Source: a virus
DNA: 32,520 nucleotides
Virus record (IMG/VR): IMGVR_UViG_3300036800_000542
Location: 1-32,520 of that record
Strand: one strand, 5' to 3'
A program made the position numbers and the translations under genes. How positions within the stretch are numbered: position 1 is the first letter of the stretch; every line of letters starts with the position of its first letter. Under the pieces are notes generated by a model. That model was not told where the DNA came from. It did not search any database and saw only the letters and a program-made list of their open reading frames with translations. Shown in pieces: positions 23,512-30,970 of the stretch.

Positions 23512-23834
23512 TAGAGACGTCCCATGCATTGGGCCACGCACAACCGAAATTCTGAAGACTGTAAATCACCGCTTGGTGACGACAGCAAGTGTAAACACTT
23601 GTCCACGCACCTACTATAGGCAGCATGACTGGCCATACTATATTGTTGGCCTGACCCTGCTTGGGAAGGCCCTAGCGAGTCAGGTCCGTCAGTCACCGAC
23701 AGCCCGTTCGGATCAGCGCTCGGCGACGGCGCCAACGGTGGCTGTTGGATCATGTCATTCGTACCAAACGGAACGAGCGACGCGTTTTCGAAATCCGGCT
23801 GATAGTTGACCGGGACCAGCGAATAATCAGCCAT
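23511..23834 (-). CDS. Class II toxin A, coupled to the portal stop
   Basis: A 107-aa protein that begins within the portal 3' end (8-nt overlap, ATGGCTGA). The leader MADYSLVPVNYQPDFENASL is shared with the 21.5 kb toxin. A Pro/Ser-rich linker follows. The tip YSRCVDKCLHLLSSPSG plus EFRLCVAQCMGRL has four cysteines arranged C-x3-C...C-x3-C, which could form two disulphides or bind a metal. The activity is unknown. The 72-aa gene follows as putative immunity. This is the most recent module of the portal-linked array, since its portal 3' end is intact. Confidence 0.65.
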   Translation of the reverse strand: MADYSLVPVNYQPDFENASLVPFGTNDMIQQPPLAPSPSADPNGLSVTDGPDSLGPSQAGSGQQYSMASHAAYSRCVDKCLHLLSSPSGDLQSSEFRLCVAQCMGRL

Positions 23835-25482
23835 GATGAACGACCCTCAGGAATTTGCCCGACCGCTGCGGGTCCGAAACGTAATGATGACCGTCTCGCG
23901 CTTTGCGCGATCCAGGCGGATACGAGCGCGGCGCCTTGCCTGCGCCGGTCGCCGCTTTCAGATGCGCATCGAGCACCGACAGCCGCGCATCGAGATCGGC
24001 CTTCAGCTTGGCGAGCTCAGCTTCGGTTTGCGCCTTGACCTGCAGATGGATCGCAGCGTTCTGCGCCTGCTGCTGCTCGATCTGCGCCTTATGGCCGGCC
24101 ATCATCTGGTCGGTCTGCGCCCTCGCCTGCGCGGCCAGCAGCTTTGGATCCGGCGGCGGCGTGGGCGGCGCCGGCGGCGGATGCAGCAACTGCCCGGTCT
24201 GCGGGTTGATCGCGGTGGGATCGTTGAAGAACTGGTCCGGGTTCTTGTGACCCATGATCCGCGTCAGCTCGGCCGCGGTGTTGTAGAGCTGGACGTCGCC
24301 GACCAGGTTGGTCTTGCCGCCGGACAACAGCTCCTTCTGCACATTTGCAATCGCCATGGTCTGAGCGAATTGCTGGGCCTTGCCGCCGGCGCCGAGACCG
24401 ACATTGATCGTCATGTCGTCGCGGGTTTTCCAGCCGCGCGGATCGATATTGGTCCAGGCATTGCGCAGCCGCACGGTCTGCTGCTGCTGGCCATGCTTGC
24501 GGATGGTGCCGTGCAGCAGCGCGAAGATATCGCGGACGCCCTCCGCCATGATGCGGGCGATCAGCTTCATCCGCATCTGCGAGGCCGAGAAGGTCTGCGC
24601 CACCGCAGTCGCCGACTGGTTCTGCAGCGCGTCGGCATCGAGGCCCTGGGTCTGCTTGGCAAGCCCCGTGCGCGTCTCCAGTTCGGCGTCGAGATATTGC
24701 ATCATCGGATAGATCGACGAGGTGATATCCGGCACCACCTGCCAGTTCAGCCCGCCCGGCTGCTTGGTGCGGACCACGCCGCCGGGGCGCGACACCAGCA
24801 GGTCATCCAGCGTGTTGGGGCCGGCCATGCCCTCGGCGACTTCGACGCGCGGATTGTTGTGCAGATAGAGATTGTCGAGCGCGCCGCGCTTGAGCGCGGT
24901 CTTCTCGCGCTGCACCGGCATCACGAGATCGGCGATCGAGCGGCCGAAGAAGCGATGCGTCACCGGCACCGGCGTGGTCGCCGCGAACGGGATCGCGTCG
25001 AACGGCGTGATGCAGTCCTTGCCGTCCTTGCGCAGGATCTCGCTTTGGTCGCCGCCAGTGATGACCTGGTAGAGGCAGGCGCGGCCCTCGCCTTCATAGT
25101 CCATCCGCACATAATGTTCGGTGATGCGCACCAGCCGCGCCGCCGAATTCACCCCGCCCGCATTGGTGCTGTAGTGCTCGCCCACGGTGTCGCGCGCCAG
25201 CGTTTCGATCTCGGTATTGCCGGTATAATCGCCGAGCGACTTGATCTGCGCCTCATCAAAGCCTTCCGCGATCAACTGGCTTTCGGTTTTGGTGACGACC
25301 TCGTGGAAGCAGTAATTGCAATCGCGGATGCTGCGCGCGCCGCGCTCGATGCCGAATTCCTCCGGCGGCACGCCGAGCACCCGCGCCTGGGCAAGCTTGC
25401 GCGTGGTGACGATGGTGACGTCATGGGTGACGGGAGAAGCCGGCAGCGACGGCGGCGGCGGAGATAGAAAAGGGACAGCCAT
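23827..25482 (-). pseudogene. Portal protein, C-terminal portion
   Basis: A 551-aa frame from ATG 25482. After a short new leader (AVPFLSPPPPSLPASP) it reads as the continuation of the portal: PVTHDVTIVTTRKLAQARVL, ERGARSIRDCNYCFHEVVTK, TPVPVTHRFFGRSIADLVMP, REKTALKRGALDNLYLHNNP and TGLAKQTQGLDADALQNQSA. These are typical of P22-type portal proteins that form the dodecameric DNA gate. The Gln/Ala-rich C-terminus (QQAQNAAIHLQVKAQTEAEL) is the barrel-like helix. The N-terminal portion is 2.9 kb away at 28399-28986. Expression of two separate chains is possible but unlikely to give a working portal. Confidence 0.8.
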
Positions 25483-25618
25483 GATGATGAGCTTGTGCCT
25501 CCAGACATGAAGGGAGATCCTCCGCTCGCGCGAACCGCGAGACGGCTGAAAATTCGGAGTTATGTGGAATTGATCGAGGTAGCGCGCGCCGGATACGCCG
25601 GGGCGTGCCGTGGGCCGC

Positions 25619-25894
25619 TCAACCTGCGTTGAGGCGCCGGAGAAATTCGAGATAGGCGTCGTTGAGCGAAAGTGATCCGTCAGGCGATGCGGGCGCATGC
25701 GACGGCTGCAAGAATGGCGAGCCTTGCGATGGATCGTAAGCGCGGCCCATCAGAAACCGCGTCGGGCCGCTGTCGGTCGAAGCCGGTGTCGCATCGGGTT
25801 GCAAAGGCGGCGCATCCTGCAAGGCCAGTGGTCCCGATGGCGGTGGATTCGCAGATGAGGTCGGATCAATTCCAGCAAAATTTCCTGTGCTCAT
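25619..25894 (-). CDS. Short Pro-rich protein of a class I module
   Basis: A 91-aa Pro/Ser-rich, mostly disordered protein with SGPTRFLMGRAYDPSQGSPF and a C-terminal helix SLSLNDAYLEFLRRLNAG. The C-terminal helix resembles VLDDYIRYLNQTYGN at the end of the Gly-rich class I protein, so it may be a shared C-terminal signal. The start overlaps the stop of an upstream fragment as TGATG. It is probably a truncated toxin or the surviving tail of one. Confidence 0.45.
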   Translation of the reverse strand: MSTGNFAGIDPTSSANPPPSGPLALQDAPPLQPDATPASTDSGPTRFLMGRAYDPSQGSPFLQPSHAPASPDGSLSLNDAYLEFLRRLNAG

Positions 25895-26169
25895 CAGATA
25901 AGAGAAAAGCGACGCCGGCGCATTGGAGCTGTCATGGGCGGCAAACGCCGTTGGGGCGCGCCGCCACCAGGAGCGGCCGATCTCCCGCCGCCTTGCGACG
26001 CCGGATTGTTTGGGACGCTTTGCGGCTCAACAGGATTCGTTGCGCGGTCCGGAATCGTCTGCGGAGTGAGAGGAGTATAAGAAGGCGCCACACTCCCGAA
26101 CGGCTGCTGCGCTGCAATCGTGCCGTCAATATAGCGAGCTGTCGGGAGACCATCTGGAGGAGTCGGCGT
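25894..26169 (-). pseudogene. 3' fragment of a protein-coding gene without start
   Basis: Directly after an in-frame TGA, an open frame reads TPTPPDGLPTARYIDGTIAA, QQPFGSVAPSYTPLTPQTIP and a basic end (PPMTAPMRRRRFSLI). The only possible start is GTG at 26091. The sequence looks like the end of a larger structural or toxin protein. It follows the secreted protein gene at 26342 and precedes, in TGATG fashion, the 91-aa gene. Either one is the relic of the toxin that the secreted protein once neutralised. Confidence 0.4.
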
Positions 26170-26341
26170 TCAGTGGACCACGTAGCATCAGCGAAATAGC
26201 AGCAGCTAAGGTCTCCAGGCTGGCAGCTAAAGTAGCTTGAGTGATGGGCCTATTCGGTAAAACGATAGCGATGGCACGCGTTAGAGGCGACGCTGCCAGC
26301 TATCTCTCAACGAAAATAGTACGAACAGCGCCTTTCGTTCG

Positions 26342-26809
26342 TCATATTGGTTCTTCCGAGCCCCTTCTATCATCCCAGTGATCTGGCGACAGAAGACGGA
26401 ACTTGAGATAGAGCGAGCCCACGCGCTCCTTTCCAACACTCATCCCATCCCCCGCCGATACGCCTTTGAAAATAGGAAGTTGATGCAATGCTACGCCCCG
26501 TAGATCAATGGCCATCTCATCGCGTCCATTTTCAAAATGGCAGCAGCCGAGACTCCAACCATGCAAGCGCAGCCTCACAACCCGAGGCATTGCGCGACGC
26601 AAATCAATGTCGAGTTTCAGCCCTAGCTCTTTTAATTCCCCGTGACACGGGTGATCAAACCAGCAAATCAGAAAGCTGCCATCTGCTCCTGATTGGGTAT
26701 CAGCGCCGATCTTGATCGCGTAATCGCCTGCGCGCGCAGCGCCGCCCGACAACAGTGAGCCGGCGATGGCGAGCATAAGGACGAATTGGGTTCGGATGCT
26801 TGTTCTCAT
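26342..26809 (-). CDS. Secreted protein with signal peptide under an SOS box, putative immunity
   Basis: A 155-aa protein from ATG 26809. Residues 1-28 are a standard signal peptide (RTQFVLMLAIAGSLLSGGAA, cleavage expected after ARA). The mature part has four cysteines in CWFDHPCHG and LGCCHF, which could form disulphides in the periplasm, and beta strands such as PRVVRLRLHGWSLG and GSLYLKFRLLSPDHW. A LexA box lies 80 nt upstream. With the secreted protein at 30228 it makes two periplasmic proteins under SOS control. This fits immunity against a toxin acting in the periplasm or on the cell wall. No toxin domain survives beside it. Confidence 0.65.
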   Translation of the reverse strand: MRTSIRTQFVLMLAIAGSLLSGGAARAGDYAIKIGADTQSGADGSFLICWFDHPCHGELKELGLKLDIDLRRAMPRVVRLRLHGWSLGCCHFENGRDEMAIDLRGVALHQLPIFKGVSAGDGMSVGKERVGSLYLKFRLLSPDHWDDRRGSEEPI

Positions 26810-26886
26810 CACTTCACATTGATCGTTTCACTGGCTTGCGCGGTGTCGCGAGACCTGAATCATGCAACCTCAGGGCGCTTCCTCGC

Positions 26887-26917
26887 GCACTAGAACAAAA
26901 TGTGAACAACAAATCAA
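26887..26917 (-). promoter_or_regulatory. LexA (SOS) box with promoter
   Basis: GAAC-N7-GAAC lies at 26893-26907 on the plus strand. The minus strand shows TAGTGC (26892-26887) as -10 and TTGATT (26917-26912) as -35, with a long 19-bp spacer. It drives the secreted protein at 26809. Confidence 0.65.
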
Positions 26918-26936
26918 TTCCTCCTTCGCCGTGACT

Positions 26937-27060
26937 TCAACTCGTCGCCGACGATTTTTCCGAACCGTTTTCCAGTTCGTCCAGCGCATTATGCACAGTG
27001 TGCGCCACGATCTTCATGGCACCGCCGGATTCCATCACGGCCTGAGCTAGCAGTGGATAG
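26937..27060 (-). repeat. Copy of an internal portal segment
   Basis: About 120 bp matching 28399-28520, the end of the portal N-terminal portion. Translation gives LLAQAVMESGGAMKIVAHTV, then NALDELENGSEKSSATS and TGA, against LLAQAVMQSGGAMKIVAHSV, ALDDLESGPEKSEATS and TGA. The same stop codon follows in both. The left edge coincides with the end of the Gly-rich gene, so the copy flanks that cassette as a long direct repeat. Confidence 0.85.
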
Positions 27061-27786
27061 TCAAGTATCCGTCTCGCTATTGGTGAGACGATGCCGGTTA
27101 CGGATTGGAGTTGTTGCGCAAATGATCGAGCAACATCCGAGTAGCCCGCCCGGCTCATCTGGCGATGGTGCTGACGGCGCCGGCTGCTGCGAATTGAAGT
27201 CGCTGGTGGACGCCTGCCAGCCGTCCATTCCGTCGCCGAGCGGATTCTGATAGCGAGAACTCACGAACCTTATCGGTGGATCACTGTTCGGCCCAACGGC
27301 TGAAAAACCGCTTTGCAAGGTCCGATCGAAGGGCGAGAGTTCGTCTTCCGGACCCATCGCCGGCCTGGTGTAATGCAACAGATTGCCGATCCCGGCGGCA
27401 AGCTGCTGAGGAGTCCACGTATAGGTGCCAGCGATATCAGGCAAGGCGAGCCCCGTTTCGACCGAGGACACTCGCGCGTTCCATGGCTGGGGAATGCCGT
27501 TCTGATCAGGAATGCTGGCATTCACGGTCGCGGACGGCAGGATCGTCGACACGGTCCCGCTCGCGCCATACCCAAGGGTATCGCCCGAGGTCATTCCCTT
27601 TCGCAAAAAGGCACCTTGAACCCCTCCCCCGCCCAGGCCCAGACTACCCGTCAAGGTTACCGCAGGGGCCGTGAGCGAGCCGGGATTCCAATAATAGGTG
27701 CCGCCTACGCCGAGGGGAGTAGGATAAAGAGGGACAGCTACAGAGATTCCATCCGGCCGGGGATTTCCATTTTTATTTTCCGACAT
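27061..27786 (-). CDS. Gly-rich toxin-like protein inserted in the portal gene
   Basis: A 241-aa protein with GAGGA before the ATG. The first 150 residues form Gly-rich beta sequence (PLGVGGTYYWNPGSLTAPAV, LTGSLGLGGGGVQGAFLRKG, TLGYGASGTVSTILPSA), followed by DIAGTYTWTPQQLAAGIGNL. It is similar in style to the Gly-rich class I protein at 19086. A Pro-rich stretch (SQQPAPSAPSPDEPGGLLG) leads to a short Cys-containing end that may result from a frameshift, because the next frame reads SDVARSFAQQLQSVTGIVS. A plus-strand membrane gene starts 60 nt upstream and is the best immunity candidate. The toxic activity is inferred. Confidence 0.5.
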   Translation of the reverse strand: MSENKNGNPRPDGISVAVPLYPTPLGVGGTYYWNPGSLTAPAVTLTGSLGLGGGGVQGAFLRKGMTSGDTLGYGASGTVSTILPSATVNASIPDQNGIPQPWNARVSSVETGLALPDIAGTYTWTPQQLAAGIGNLLHYTRPAMGPEDELSPFDRTLQSGFSAVGPNSDPPIRFVSSRYQNPLGDGMDGWQASTSDFNSQQPAPSAPSPDEPGGLLGCCSIICATTPIRNRHRLTNSETDT

Positions 27787-27845
27787 GGAAGTATATCCTC
27801 ACGCGGGAATTGTGGCGGCTCGGGCCCACGAATGAGCGTTTTAAA

Positions 27846-28247
27846 ATGAATCACGCTGTCGCTGTTATCGCGATTGTCTGGACCGCCGGGTTGCTTGTTT
27901 TCGCCGGACGATTCATGAATTTCATCCGGCTGCTCTACAACAACCTCGATCCAACTAAGGATTTTTCCAGGACACGCCTGTTTCGACCTTATTATCTTTT
28001 CTTCAGAAGGACTGACGCACGGGCGATCTACCCCGAAAATCTCACCGAGCTTGGCAGGCGATATCAACAGCAAGCGATCCAGAATGAACGGATGGCCATC
28101 GCCTGGGGCATCAGTGGCTTCGTATTGTTGACAATCATACTTGCGCCATCCGAAGACGCCCTTCTCGTCGGCATCCTTGCTGCCGCTCTTGGGGGATTTT
28201 ATTTTTGGGGACTCCGCCTTCTCCCTCAAGAGAAGGGCCCGTATTGA
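27846..28247 (+). CDS. Divergent three-TM membrane protein, putative immunity
   Basis: A 133-aa protein on the plus strand, divergent from the Gly-rich toxin-like gene. Hydrophobic segments are AVAVIAIVWTAGLLVFAG, AIAWGISGFVLLTIILA and LLVGILAAALGGFYFWGL. Between the first two lies a basic loop with SRTRLFRPYYLFFRR. The inner-membrane location and its pairing with a Gly-rich protein parallel the 19.5-19.9 kb pair. The ribosome-binding site is poor and the start is uncertain. It sits inside the block that interrupts the portal gene, so it arrived with that insertion. Confidence 0.55.
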   Translation: MNHAVAVIAIVWTAGLLVFAGRFMNFIRLLYNNLDPTKDFSRTRLFRPYYLFFRRTDARAIYPENLTELGRRYQQQAIQNERMAIAWGISGFVLLTIILAPSEDALLVGILAAALGGFYFWGLRLLPQEKGPY

Positions 28248-28351
28248 AAAAATCCTGCCCGCGCGCTGAAGTCTTGATGTTCGTACTCCCGCGAAGTGCA
28301 GCCGTGGCGCTTCATAACCATCATTGCAACGCCGCGCGGACGCTATCGACA

Positions 28352-28440
28352 TCAACTCGTTGCCTTTGATTTTTCCGGGCCGTCCCGCATTGAGCTGATC
28401 AACTCGTTGCTTCCGATTTCTCCGGGCCGCTTTCCAGGTC
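28352..28440. repeat. Short direct repeat at the portal break
   Basis: Two neighbouring copies of about 35 bp, ATCAACTCGTTGC-(2)-TTTTCCGGGCCG-like, lie at 28352-28384 and 28399-28434. A third, more diverged copy is at 26937-26970. Each copy spans the codons EKSEATS and the TGA. They mark the recombination points at which material was inserted into the portal gene. Confidence 0.7.
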
Positions 28441-28986
28441 GTCCAACGCGCTATGCACGGAGTGCGCCACGATCTTCATGGCGCCGCCGGATTGCATCAC
28501 GGCTTGCGCCAGCAGCGTGAACTGGTCGTCGGTGAGGTCGTAATAGGTCTCGCGCTGTTCTTCCTCGCGCTCTTCCCACCAAACCTTCACGATGCCGACC
28601 TTTGAAAGCAGCGCATCCTTGATGAAGGAATACAGCACCATGAAGCCGGGGTTTTGCTGCATGAAGACGTGATTGACGTAATCGGTCTCCTGGGCTGCGG
28701 CAGCCTCGTCCTCGGGACCGACCGGCTCGAAGCGCACGACCTCGTCGGAGCCGGCGAAAATATCCATCAGGCTCGGCATCAGGCCTTCGATGGTATCGGA
28801 GACATCGGTCGAGACCGCGCGCGAGCGCCCGTCCTGCGCCGGCATGTCCTTGCGCATATCGCCAAGATAATAATCCATTGCATCGCCGCGCTCTTCCATC
28901 AGCTTGGCCGCCGAGATCGCCGCCAGCGCGTCAGCCTTCTCTGAAGCAAGCATCGCCTTGAGATCGAGCGAGGTCATTTTGGGCAT
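28399..28986 (-). pseudogene. Portal protein, N-terminal portion
   Basis: A 195-aa frame from ATG 28986: MTSLDLKAMLASEKADALAA, MEERGDAMDYYLGDMRKDMP, VSTDVSDTIEGLMPSLMDIF and VLYSFIKDALLSKVGIVKVW, then EEREEEQRETYYDL. These are the clip and wing-type parts of a P22-like portal. It ends SALDDLESGPEKSEATS-TGA. In an intact portal the next segment would be the PVTHDVTIVTT found at the start of the 25482 frame, so a 2.9-kb block lies in between. The full portal would be about 730 aa. Confidence 0.8.
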
Positions 28987-29066
28987 GAATGTTTCTTTCA
29001 GATCGGTTTGGCGCGTCGGCCGTGATGGCGCCCCGGCGGAGCAATCCAGGCGACGCAGGAATCGCG

Positions 29067-29994
29067 CTAGCGTCGCCGCGGGAACCACGGCTGCGACGGA
29101 TCATCGCGATAGAAGCCGCGCAGTTGGTCGGCGAGCGGCGGCGGAGCAGGCTGGTTCGGACTATCCGGATCGACACCTGCCGCTGCCATCAGCCGGGCCA
29201 GCAGGCCGCCGACGGGCGGATTTGGATTGGCGGCTGGCGCAAGCGGCGCTGCCGGCGCGACGGATGACGGCATCGGTGCTTGCGGCGGTAAGGACATATT
29301 TGGATTGCGCGAGCTGATCCCGCCAGGAGAAAAACTCCAGTTTCCAAAGCGGTCGTCGAAGGAAGCCGGACGATCGGTAGAGATAGCGTCATCGCCCGGC
29401 GTTTGCGGTCGTCCGGCAATGCGGCTGCTCAGGCGTCGATAATTACTGTCATCTGCTTGACTGCCAGGTCCATTTTCCGAGTTGGCGCCGGTGTCTTGCA
29501 AATATTGCTGATACTGCGGAAGGTAGGCCGGCCGGCTTGGATTAGGATCGATCGGCCCCTGTTGATCCCAATAAGCAGTGGGGTTCACTACGTTGCCGGC
29601 GGGGTCCTTCAATTGATAATGGACATGCTGATCTTTTGTCCCGGTATTGCCCATCGTGCCGATCAGCTGCCCCGCAACAACCGGATCACCGATGGAGATA
29701 TGCCGAGCTTGAGTATGCAGTATCTCGTGGGAAAATCCGTTCGCGTCCCTGATGGCTATTTTGCCAACTGCCTTGCCCGGCGTTCGTCACAATGCCGGTC
29801 ACGGGCGAGCGCAACGCCGGATGCATTTTATTGAGGACCGCCACTTTCCCGCCAAGGTAATTGAAATCGACACCACCATGTGGAATCGATGCAGGAGGGT
29901 TCCTTCCCTCTACCGCTCCAAAGGGACTGGTGATGTGAGGGGACACGCCGTTGATCGGCGGTAGCACTCGATTCATTATATCTTGCCAGGACAT
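29067..29994 (-). pseudogene. M23 peptidase toxin-like protein, class I, frameshifted
   Basis: Reading across one frameshift gives a 308-aa protein. ATG 29994 (GGAGAG upstream) starts MSWQDIMNRVLPPINGV. The M23/LytM metallopeptidase domain follows: ITSPFGAVEG, SIPHGGVDFNYLGG (zinc ligands H and D), SPVTGIVTNAGQGS, then in the second frame GFSHEILHTQARHISIGDPV and QHVHYQLKDPAGNVVNP (HxH zinc ligand). M23 enzymes cut peptidoglycan cross-bridges. Residues 150-308 are a linker with DRPASFDDRFGNWSFSPGG and a Pro-rich end, GGLLARLMAAAGVD. The break is at 29766-29767 (one extra base, or two missing). The secreted protein just upstream is its expected periplasmic immunity partner. Confidence 0.75.
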
Positions 29995-30190
29995 GTCTAC
30001 TCTCCCGTCAGGCGTGATCGCTGTGCGAACGCAAGATCCAGCAGCCCGTCCGCAGGGCACCGGAAAAGATGATTTGGGACATTGGTAGACATAAGGCCGC
30101 CGCCCGTTTGCTGGCTGACCGACCTCAGTGGCCTAGTTCGATCCCGGGTCGCGTGAGCTACGCCATAGGGAGGAACATCTGTCGTGGACT

Positions 30191-30226
30191 ATGACCGCCG
30201 CCGAGTGACAACTCGGTGGCGGTCAT
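30191..30226 (-). terminator. Strong hairpin after the secreted protein gene
   Basis: Two 16-bp arms (30191-30206 and 30211-30226) pair with a single G-T wobble around a 4-base loop, starting 1-2 nt after the stop of the 195-aa gene. No run of T follows on the minus strand, so it is a weak intrinsic terminator at best. It may lower downstream expression relative to the immunity gene or protect the mRNA end. Confidence 0.6.
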
Positions 30227-30227
30227 A

Positions 30228-30815
30228 TCAATCACCTTGGCGCATCGTGGCGTTGATCTGGTCAAGATACTTGATTGCGAGATCGATGTTGCTCTTGTAC
30301 TTGACCGGCGGCATCGCGAACTGAAGCGCGCCATTGAGATCGGTAATCGCCTCGTTCTTGTCGGCAGTGGACCTTTTCTTGTCAGCATGGATTCTGGCGA
30401 TCCGCAATTTTATCAAGGCGTCGCGGCCAACATAAGTTTTGGTTACAGAATCATAGCCTCCGAGCGCCAAAGAAACATTTTCCTCGACGTTGAGATATTC
30501 GGCGTAGCTTGCGAGGCCGCTCCGCCGTGCAACGCCGTCAAGTTTCACGATGGTCTCCAGCTTCAGCTTGTCGATATCTTCCGGCGCATTATCCGTGATG
30601 GCGTCGATGTCCTTGCTGGCGGCAAGCATGCCTTTGATTTGCTTTTCAGTCAGCGCCACCTGTTTAATGGCGGAAACCGGCCGTTGCGCGGTTTGGGCCG
30701 GCGCTGTCTGTTCCTCGGCTTGCGCCAACGTATCGCTACTGGACAGGATGACTATCGACGCCGCGAGGCAGGCGATACTCCACGCGGCGATAGTCATGCG
30801 AACGAACGCGGACAT
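30228..30815 (-). CDS. Periplasmic protein under an SOS promoter, putative immunity to the M23 toxin
   Basis: A 195-aa protein from ATG 30815. Residues 1-32 are a signal peptide (VRMTIAAWSIACLAASIVIL, cleavage near LAQA). The mature protein is mainly helical: VALTEKQIKGMLAASKDIDA, PEDIDKLKLETIVKLDGVA, SYAEYLNVEENVSLALGG and IDLAIKYLDQINATMRQG. A helical periplasmic protein beside a peptidoglycan endopeptidase gene suggests an inhibitor that protects the producer's wall, as is known for other cell-wall bacteriocins. A near-consensus promoter with a LexA box lies 52 nt upstream. The hairpin at 30191-30226 separates it from the toxin gene. The family is unknown. Confidence 0.7.
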   Translation of the reverse strand: MSAFVRMTIAAWSIACLAASIVILSSSDTLAQAEEQTAPAQTAQRPVSAIKQVALTEKQIKGMLAASKDIDAITDNAPEDIDKLKLETIVKLDGVARRSGLASYAEYLNVEENVSLALGGYDSVTKTYVGRDALIKLRIARIHADKKRSTADKNEAITDLNGALQFAMPPVKYKSNIDLAIKYLDQINATMRQGD

Positions 30816-30867
30816 GAAGGTATCTTCACTTTCGGGCCACCGGAATTCCGGGGCTGCTCGGAAATCT

Positions 30868-30896
30868 TCACTAGAACAAATAAAGAACATTGTCAA
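30868..30896 (-). promoter_or_regulatory. SOS promoter: LexA box in a 17-bp spacer, consensus -35
   Basis: The minus strand reads TTGACA (30896-30891), exactly 17 bp, then TAGTGA (30873-30868). The spacer holds GAAC-N7-GAAC (30874-30888 on the plus strand). It drives the secreted protein at 30815 and probably, past the hairpin, the M23 gene. Confidence 0.85.
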
Positions 30897-30970
30897 TTTG
30901 GAGGGAGCCGTCGAAACCCCTCATCACGGCGAATGCGTTACATTGAACTCTGCAAAGCAGGAGAACAAAA

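Noticed and set aside
23833-25467. Long plus-strand open frame (544 codons) opposite the portal C-terminal portion
   Set aside because: It is the antisense shadow of a GC-rich conserved gene; it has Arg/Gly/Asp-rich unpatterned sequence, no ribosome-binding site and no recognisable domain.
30110-30175. Possible tRNA-like T-arm sequence (GTTCGATCCC) near 30137
   Set aside because: No acceptor stem, anticodon arm or D arm could be built around it; probably coincidental.
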